Positions 57,731 through 64,000 of a DNA stretch of 64,000 nt are shown here, piece after piece. Both the position numbers and the translations under genes were made by a program. Source of the stretch: Gautieria morchelliformis (taxonomy: Eukaryota; Basidiomycota; Agaricomycetes; Gomphales; Gomphaceae). Numbering within the stretch: position 1 is the stretch's first letter; each line of letters opens with the position of its first letter. The stretch is taken from positions 1 through 64,000 of the forward strand of contig WHVA01000143.1 in assembly GCA_015179125.1 (NCBI GenBank), read 5' to 3'. The notes beneath the pieces are model-generated. The model saw only the letters and a program-made list of their open reading frames with translations, had not been told where the DNA came from and did not search any database.

Positions 57731-58770
57731 CTATGCACTGTGTTGTATCAAATCTCCCTCCCTTACCCAAGTGTGATCTTCATAGTTTTTCCATTGAACT
57801 AAGTATTCTTTTCTCTTTCCTTTTGTCCTATGATCTAGTATTTTGTTCACTTCATATGTATCTTCTATATCTTGGTCAGATTCATTTGTATCTGTACCTG
57901 CTAATAATCGTGCTTGATACTTAGACATTTTCTTTACATCTTCTGTAATATCCTTTAGGGTTGAGATTCTCAGTGACTCAAAGTCAAGGGTATCAGTTGA
58001 TGGATAGTCAAAACGGCTCTCCATCCATGACATATGATTAGGTTGTGCTTGGAGCTCTCCTAATTTAACAAACCGTTGATATTAAGCAGCAAGCATGCTA
58101 ATCTAAACTGCAAAGAGAATATCTTAGGATTTGATGTTTGGACAGGCTTCTGATTATTTAACTTCTTAAATGTCATTCCTAACTCTCCAAATAAGCTTTC
58201 TATCTTTGATCTGAAACTACCAAATCTTTCATTGTAGCACTTCTCCATATCTGATAGTTCAGCATTCTTCTGCTTCCGAATTGGATGGCAGAAATTCATT
58301 TCTTTCAATCTACCTTGCTTTACTACTTGTTTCACAAATAGTGTATAGCCTCCATCAAGAGCCGTACTATCTGCCTTATCCATCTTATCTCTTAAGTTCA
58401 TTTCTGTGAACATTGCTCCATCAGAGTGGCTACATGGCAATGAATCAGAAACAAACAAAGCCATGTCATGAAAATCCATAATTACTTGAGTTCTCATTCC
58501 AGAATTTCTGTGTTTATGTGACCATTGTACTTTAGATGATCTTCCTATTTCTGTTCCTCTTGTGTCATGACCATCAAGGAATAAAGTTATTGTGTTGATT
58601 AGTTCTTCCTTATTATTATCCTTTGCAGATAATATTCTAACAACGGCTATGTGCCGCTCCCCCCATTCCACCTCTCCTTTGTTACTATTCCATGAACTTC
58701 TTGACTGCCAAGTACTATCAATGACTGATAAATAGTTAGCCTCATGTATAAATAAGTAGCGAAATCCCAC
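57731..58770 (-). pseudogene. DDE superfamily transposase followed by a chromodomain
   Basis: Minus strand. The frame at 58770-58060 (236 codons) reads like the Harbinger/ISL2EU-type DDE_4 nuclease: STWQSRSSWNSNKGEVEWGE, TQVIMDFHDMALFVSDSLPC, SDGAMFTEMNL, KADSTALDGGYTLF, HPIRKQKNAELSDMEKCYNE and FGSFRSKIESLFGEL. It ends NINGLLN and stop. One frame away, overlapping this end, an open stretch continues FVKLGELQAQPNHMSWMESR and holds a chromodomain, YEVNKILDHRTKGKRKEYLV and QWKNYEDHTWVREGDL (57731-57870). A single one-base frame difference would make this one protein, nuclease then chromodomain. The N-terminal part is missing or unrecognised. Confidence 0.65.
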
Positions 58771-58799
58771 TATATTTTGCTCTACACTGTCTTACTTAC

Positions 58800-59764
58800 A
58801 TTCTGAAGTAGCATATATCATAAGACACACATATATTGTGTGTGCAGATATATTTGCTAACATTGATTTCTACTCGATTTATCTCACATTAAGAGATTAA
58901 AATCATATTGTTTTCGCCACTAACAAGACATGATGGATCAGGATTAGACCTTCTTTGTGAAAGACTAAGAGATAATGATGGTAGGGTGAGTAGTGAGTTA
59001 GATTCAGACGTCTATTCGAAGTCGAATTGAGTGGGGTTGTAAAAGCAGAAATATAGAGAAAGCACAGTATGTGGATTCTCTCCAGTGATAACTATGCAAG
59101 ACTATGCGTCGCAAAATACCAAGGTAATTGGAAAGGTGAGTTCTGATTGACTAGCGACTTGGGATGTACAAGCTGAGGTATTTACCTAGCTACGGGATGT
59201 GCTGTGGTGTGAAGAGCGGAGAAGTGATGTATGGGTCGACTCAAACGATTGGACTCGGGGGAACGGTGGTGCAGATGCAGCGGTAACTAAGAGGCTCATC
59301 TATCGAATGAGAGGGAATGTATATATTCATGTGTATCAGAAATGTGGAGTGTGGTCAGGAAAAGATAGAGAGGAATATGAAAGGGGTGCAAATGAGTGGC
59401 TAAATGTCTAGTCTCTCTGTGGATCAGCACGCCTCGGGCTTGGGCTTCATCTCGGAGTGGGGTGAGTCCGTGGGTACTGGGTCAGGGTCGAGTCGGCAGG
59501 GTGATGGAGATGTCAGGGTGTGTCGTGTGGACATGTGTGGGCTCAGATGGGTTTGGCTGTTTGTGAGTAGAGGTGTGTAGGCGACGTGGGGTAGCATATA
59601 TGCAGCAGTGGGATGTTTGGGCTGTGTTGTAGTGGTAGTGATGGGCTTACTAGCATCTTTTATGACACTTTCTCCCACCTATCTTTCGAACTCTGATGCG
59701 TTTGTTCACAGGTCATGTGATCCGACTTGTGGTCTCGCAGGGCTTGACCTTGAAGGGGAGATAC
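58800..59764. other. No recognisable gene
   Basis: Flank of the DDE-chromodomain gene. Short frames only, and no copy of the GGAGGATGT end was found here. Confidence 0.5.
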
Positions 59765-60467
59765 TGTTACGACCATTCTGCTCAACCATCTCTGCCACCT
59801 CCGGAACACCTCTGCAGCACCTCCGACTCTATTCCGCATCATCCGCAACCCACGACCTCGACCCCTTGTTCTTCAGTACCCCTGGTCGACACTACTTACC
59901 GGCCTCCGTATTCAACCGTGAACACAGCAAGATACCATTTCCATATTTCCATTTGTTCCGATGCCCATTGTACTTATGCACCTTTGTTCTTTGCCATTGT
60001 TCTTAGTCTACCCTGCACCCCCTTGTTATCCCCTTGTTCTGCATTAGTTACTTACCCTGTATGTCTATCCTATTCTCGCTCCTTCTGGATTTTTCTTAGT
60101 ACTACACTATTACTTGTTGCTTCAGCTCTTTGTATAAAACCCCAACATGTATGTCTCCATTTTTGCAATCAGATAATCGACTTCGATATGTGAATCTTTT
60201 CGCACTATCTCCTGTTATTAGCACAGCGATTCTTGCAAGCTTTGTCTCTTTCTCCACCCTCGACACTCTGTCTTCCACCTCTTCTGCCTCTTCCGACCCT
60301 TGACCTCTGACTTTCGACTCTCAGTACTATCCTCCCAACTTCCACCTTCTCCGACATCCGGAAGACAAATCCGAAATACTTAGGACAATAGTTCATCAGG
60401 GTGCAACATATAAGTTGAAGCCGTTGTCCTTTCTAGTTCCGACCTCCGGGATTTCCGATACGTAACA
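59765..60467 (+). mobile_element. Solo LTR, Gypsy-type family B
   Basis: 703 bp, beginning TGTTACG and ending CGTAACA (7-bp terminal inversion). A TATA-like TTTGTATAAAACCCC lies near 60129. The segment ATAAGTTGAAGCCGTTGTCC near 60409 matches the 5' LTR of Gypsy element 1. The flanking 5-bp words (GATAC and TAATA) differ, so a rearrangement after insertion is likely. Confidence 0.75.
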
Positions 60468-61805
60468 TAATATGTACTCATATGGTCCATGCTTGCCTCT
60501 ACATTCTATCATCATACTGTCAAGATTGGTTTTTAGGCGTTAACATCGTGTATTAGTGAACACAGTGAGTGCCCGAATGACTTGTGCGAATAAGTATGCC
60601 GTTTGGCGAATAGGTGAACCAATGAATGTTCACAAAGTAAGAGGGCTACCCGAATGGGGCTCGCACTATCTACAGTTGTAGCGAAATAGCCCATGGCACT
60701 CGACAATGTAACGTGCAAGGTGTCACGGAAGGGTTGTCTAAGTAGCGACAATCCCTTTTCCGGCAAAGGTGCTCCTTCGGAGCCCTTCGCCGACAGCACG
60801 GAAAATAGTTCAAAGGCTAAGGTAACGAAGGTGAAGTAAGAACTCACCAGTGATTCCTGAGTCTTCTTCTGGTCAAAGATAGAAATCTACAGGAGAAGGC
60901 TCAAGATGATGATTACAGCGAGGTCAAGTTTGCACAAGATGGATGTATGATAATTGAACTGAGGAATATACATGTGAATGTAAACTACTTATATCGAATG
61001 CTCGTAAGGTATTAGTGAATAGGAAAGAGGCCATCATGAGTCAGGGTTGGATAGGGGTGTGCAGTTGTGATACGAAATAGATGAAATAAACATACAATAG
61101 AGTGAGGGAAGAGTGCAAACATGAAATGACGGAGAGTAAAGGTAGCGAAGGCACTTATGTATGAAACCATCTCTTGGGACCTGCATGCATGCTATCCTGC
61201 ACGGACTCTTCGTCTACTGGGTTGATCCCACACGACTTACAGACGGGACGTCCCGCGAACACATTCTGGCCATATGAACATCCAAAGGGGTTGGATTGAG
61301 AAGATGATGGGGCTAGTGATGAACCATCATGCCGGGTAAATGGTATCGATCATATTTCATGGCGTGCCTGCTGGTGAAATGTACGAGCAGCGAACAGCGG
61401 TTCGGAGAATGGGGCAAACAGTGAATAGAGTGGACGTAGGGGAAGAGTGGTTGAAGGGTGAGGTGAACGCTGGCGAAGATGCTAGGGAGTGACGAGGGGG
61501 AACATAGAGGCAGCAGGGTAAGGAAAATAGACAGGTCATGACACATACATGTAACAAACTTCATATATACTTTTAACATATAGTCATCCAAATCCTATCT
61601 GAAATTGCTCTGTTATCTCAATACACACTGTGCTTTAGCACATACAACCATATTTTTAAAATATCAGAACATTCAAAAAATTTAGGATATCCAAAATATA
61701 CAAGTTGCTCAAAATGATGGACTATGAATTTGGTTAGGGTTGATATTTTAAAAGATATCTAATATATCCTAGAAGAATGTACCTTGTTTTCAATCTGAAC
61801 ATCCT
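60468..61805. mobile_element. Partial MITE copy split by a solo LTR
   Basis: 60468-60517 and 61544-61805 match 57385-57687 of the MITE, ending in the same ACATCCTCC. The two parts are separated by the family A solo LTR. The left half of the MITE is missing; family B LTR sequence begins there. Confidence 0.75.
60518..61543 (-). mobile_element. Solo LTR, Gypsy-type family A, copy 3
   Basis: 1026 bp in minus orientation, from TGTCAAGATTGG to GGTCATGACA, flanked by a perfect CATAC duplication (60513-60517 and 61544-61548). It is shorter than the other copies. It is inserted in the MITE copy and so is younger than it. Confidence 0.9.
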
Positions 61806-61989
61806 CCAATGTGGGGTCAACGACAACATGGCTCTGAGATGGGGAGGCGTATTTGAAAAGATGAGGGCTGAGATGAGATAGGTGACATGCTGTCAATGAG
61901 ACAAGATGCACAGACAGCTGGATGCCACCACAGCAGGCAAATGATTGCTGCCCTGTGTAACTTATAATCAATGTTTTAGAATATATGTC

Positions 61990-62543
61990 AGATTAAAATG
62001 ATTTGATAAATGATCTCTATTGCTCAATGGCTGGCACTGCTATGCTTGTCCCATCGCTGTGTGCTGACTAAGCTCTGCGAGGCGCGTCCGTCACTGATGG
62101 ATGCTGGTCACATGACCATGTCAATGGCAGAGTGGGTTCGATCTAGAGAACGAGTATCTCAAAAGGCTTCACTTTTGAGATAGTTTAGAGTAGGCAATGA
62201 TAATAGACTCTCAATGAAGATTTAGAGAAAACTATCAAGGATTAAGTTCTGTAGTTATCAAAAAAGTCTACAGTTACTTCAGGGGGTGAAACAGTAATTT
62301 CTGGATGATCAGTTTGTACATTTGTGGTAGCTATTTATACTATAATAGTGATGACTACCAGTGTTCAGAATAATGAGTGGATGGGTTGAAAAACTGTGTG
62401 TAAATAAAGGGGTGACTATATGTAGTCATAAAGCCATAAAAAAAGATGGGGATAATAACAGGGGTGATAGACTTTGGAATAGAGTCTTGTATCTACTATA
62501 CAAAGCTCTGGTCTACATGGTGTTAGGATAATAGTCAGTTGGA
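61990..62543 (-). mobile_element. LTR-like repeat, copy 3, next to Gypsy element 3
   Basis: Same repeat as 4376-4880 and 41479-42050. It lies downstream (minus strand) of the Gypsy 3 integrase, the position of a 3' LTR, which gives the best clue to the nature of this repeat family. Confidence 0.6.
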
Positions 62544-62671
62544 CGTTGGGGAAGTATGGCCTGTAATGAGGAATGGGAAGCCCTCCAGCATATCCAGTGT
62601 GATGATAGTTGCTATCTACTGTGTGACATGTGTTGGTATCCACTCCCATGCCCCTCTGTATCCCGCTGGGT

Positions 62672-63545
62672 CTACATGGACCCACAACCCTTCGCCTCTC
62701 GTGCTCCAGGTGCCCCCTCCTGAAAGGGATGCTCATTCCTGAGAATCTGCACCTCCTCTCCCAGCATCTCTCCTATGTCTCCCGCCATGTCCTCTTCTGC
62801 TTCCTCTATTGCTCTATCCATCTCTCCTCTTCCACTCTGGGCGGTTGGGTATGCTTGTGCGACCTGGCCTTCTGCATAGGGGACATATCGCCTCATCCGT
62901 CTCATGTGGACTGTTCCTTCGACTTCCATTCCATATAGTCTTGCCACTCTGTACGAGCTCATGATGTGTTCGATGACTGTTCTGGGTGGGGACCATCTTG
63001 GTAGTAGTTTGTTCCTCGTGTCATAGTTGCCCTCCCTTCATGAGATGTACACATGTATGAGTTCTCCCGGCTTGAACTCTACCGGGTGTACCTTGTCATC
63101 GTATGCTGCCTTCCTCCTCGCCACTCCGTCATGTGTGTGTGTCCCTGCGATCTCATGGTGTCTGTAAGAGTGAGGTGGTGTTCCACCTCCGTCCCTGTTG
63201 TATCTGTCAGGCTGTCCTCATTGGTGTGTTGTGTCCACCTCCTGCCCCATAGCAGTTCTCTGGGTGTCAGTGTCCACACTGGTATGATGCGGCATTGATG
63301 GTCCTGATGGCTTCATCCAGGTGGTCTGGCCAGTCATTTGGTGTCCTGTCTGGGTCTGCATCGTTGGTGTCTATGTCGTCTATGTCTAGTGTGCATAACC
63401 TTCTGAGTCAGCCCAGTAGTATTTTGTTAGCGTTCTCAACTAGCCTGTTCGTCCAAGGTGCATACACTGGTGTTGTGATCTGGCATATCCCATGGGCATT
63501 GCAGTACATTCTGACTTCCTCATTTCTGAACTGGGACCCTCCGAG
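62672..63545 (-). mobile_element. Gypsy element 3: integrase C-terminal part, broken
   Basis: Minus-strand pieces of a retroelement integrase: ICQITTPVYAPWTNRLVENA near 63460, PNDWPDHLDEAIRTINAASY near 63310, HPVEFKPGELIHVYISREGN and LLPRWSPPRTVIEHI near 62970-63090, and YGMEVEGTVHMRRMRRYVPY near 62900. Protease, reverse transcriptase and gag are absent. The piece directly adjoins a Helitron helicase fragment at 63546. Old fossil with several breaks. Confidence 0.7.
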
Positions 63546-63720
63546 ATGATCCTGACCTCCAACACTCTAATGTTCATCCTCACCAACCGCAGCCTTGTCC
63601 CATTGCATAGTCCTTGCCTCTGATCCAAATTGCGCAACAGCATCAGAGGCACTCCAGGCTTGACTTCCAAGCGAGCAGGAGGAAGACTGCCCATCTCTAT
63701 GGAATTCAGATACTCGCTAT
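63546..63720 (-). pseudogene. Helitron PIF1-type helicase fragment
   Basis: Minus strand: SEYLNSIEMGSLPPARLEVK, then PGVPLMLLRNLDQRQGLCNG and TRLRLVRMNIRVLEVRIISE. It aligns with YLNSLNMGGLLPSQLRLKPG and its continuation in the H2 helicase (25190-25370). Only this stretch of about 60 codons remains before the Gypsy integrase sequence. It represents a third Helitron insertion in the window. Confidence 0.8.
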
Positions 63721-64000
63721 CACACGATCGTACAAAATATCTACACTACGAAGAAGCACCCCCGCGTTACGCAGGCCTCGCTGTAACATGCGCAGGCAAA
63801 TCCTATTATTCATAAATACTTAAATCACGCATAGCTACCCAGCACGCCGGCGTACGGTCGGTTTGTGGATATTTGGCGCATACGCGTCCACGCGCATAGA
63901 GCTCTCTGCTGATTCACTCCACCTGAAGCTCGCAGAATTACCGTGTGCATCCCAGTATGCAGGACTGAACTTAACCACATCCCATCCACGTATCCTCGAC

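Overview
This is a gene-poor, transposon-packed stretch of a filamentous basidiomycete genome, most likely an agaricomycete. The evidence is spliced genes with 46-58 nt introns, NACHT-WD40 receptor genes, a multi-intron cytochrome P450, fungal Helitrons whose end is CTAG preceded by a hairpin, and a mixture of Gypsy, Copia, mariner, Harbinger-like and other DDE elements nested in one another.

Layout. 1-4375: 5' part of a decayed Helitron (H1). 4376-4880: LTR-like repeat. 4881-7840: broken NACHT-WD40 gene (NLR1). 7841-10488: no recognisable gene. 10489-18025: a region bounded by two inverted arms of about 300 bp with TA outside each. It holds an intact five-exon mariner transposase, a syntaxin remnant, a multi-exon gene of unknown function and a GC-rich island. 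18030-19316: DDE transposase remnant cut by the right arm. About 19600-26240: nearly complete Helitron (H2) with a textbook 3' end. 26319-27284: fragment of another Helitron-type protein. 27285-31500: nothing recognised. 31779-36471: second NACHT-WD40 gene (NLR2), a C2-NACHT-WD40 protein with 12 near-identical WD repeats. 36.7-49.1 kb: nest of broken Gypsy and Copia elements and solo LTRs. 49656-50690: second DDE remnant. 52581-54973: apparently intact P450. 55.4-56.1 kb: protein-kinase-like remnant. 56.3-64 kb: Gypsy fragments, a MITE, a DDE transposase followed by a chromodomain, solo LTRs and a stray Helitron helicase fragment.

Host genes that look functional are NLR2 and the P450. The mariner transposase ORF is also open from start to stop once spliced.

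The most unusual observation is that both Helitrons carry a 57-nt intron that splits the start codon of the replication protein (AT|G). Unspliced RNA would instead read ATG followed at once by a stop (ATG-TAA in H1, ATG-TGA in H2). Translation of the transposase therefore appears to depend on splicing. Other notable points are the DDE-chromodomain transposase, the inverted mariner arms 7.5 kb apart enclosing host gene fragments, a frame-neutral loss of an intron in NLR1, and recurrent TGA stops at CpG-derived positions. All calls come from reading the sequence and from remembered protein families; no database search was run.
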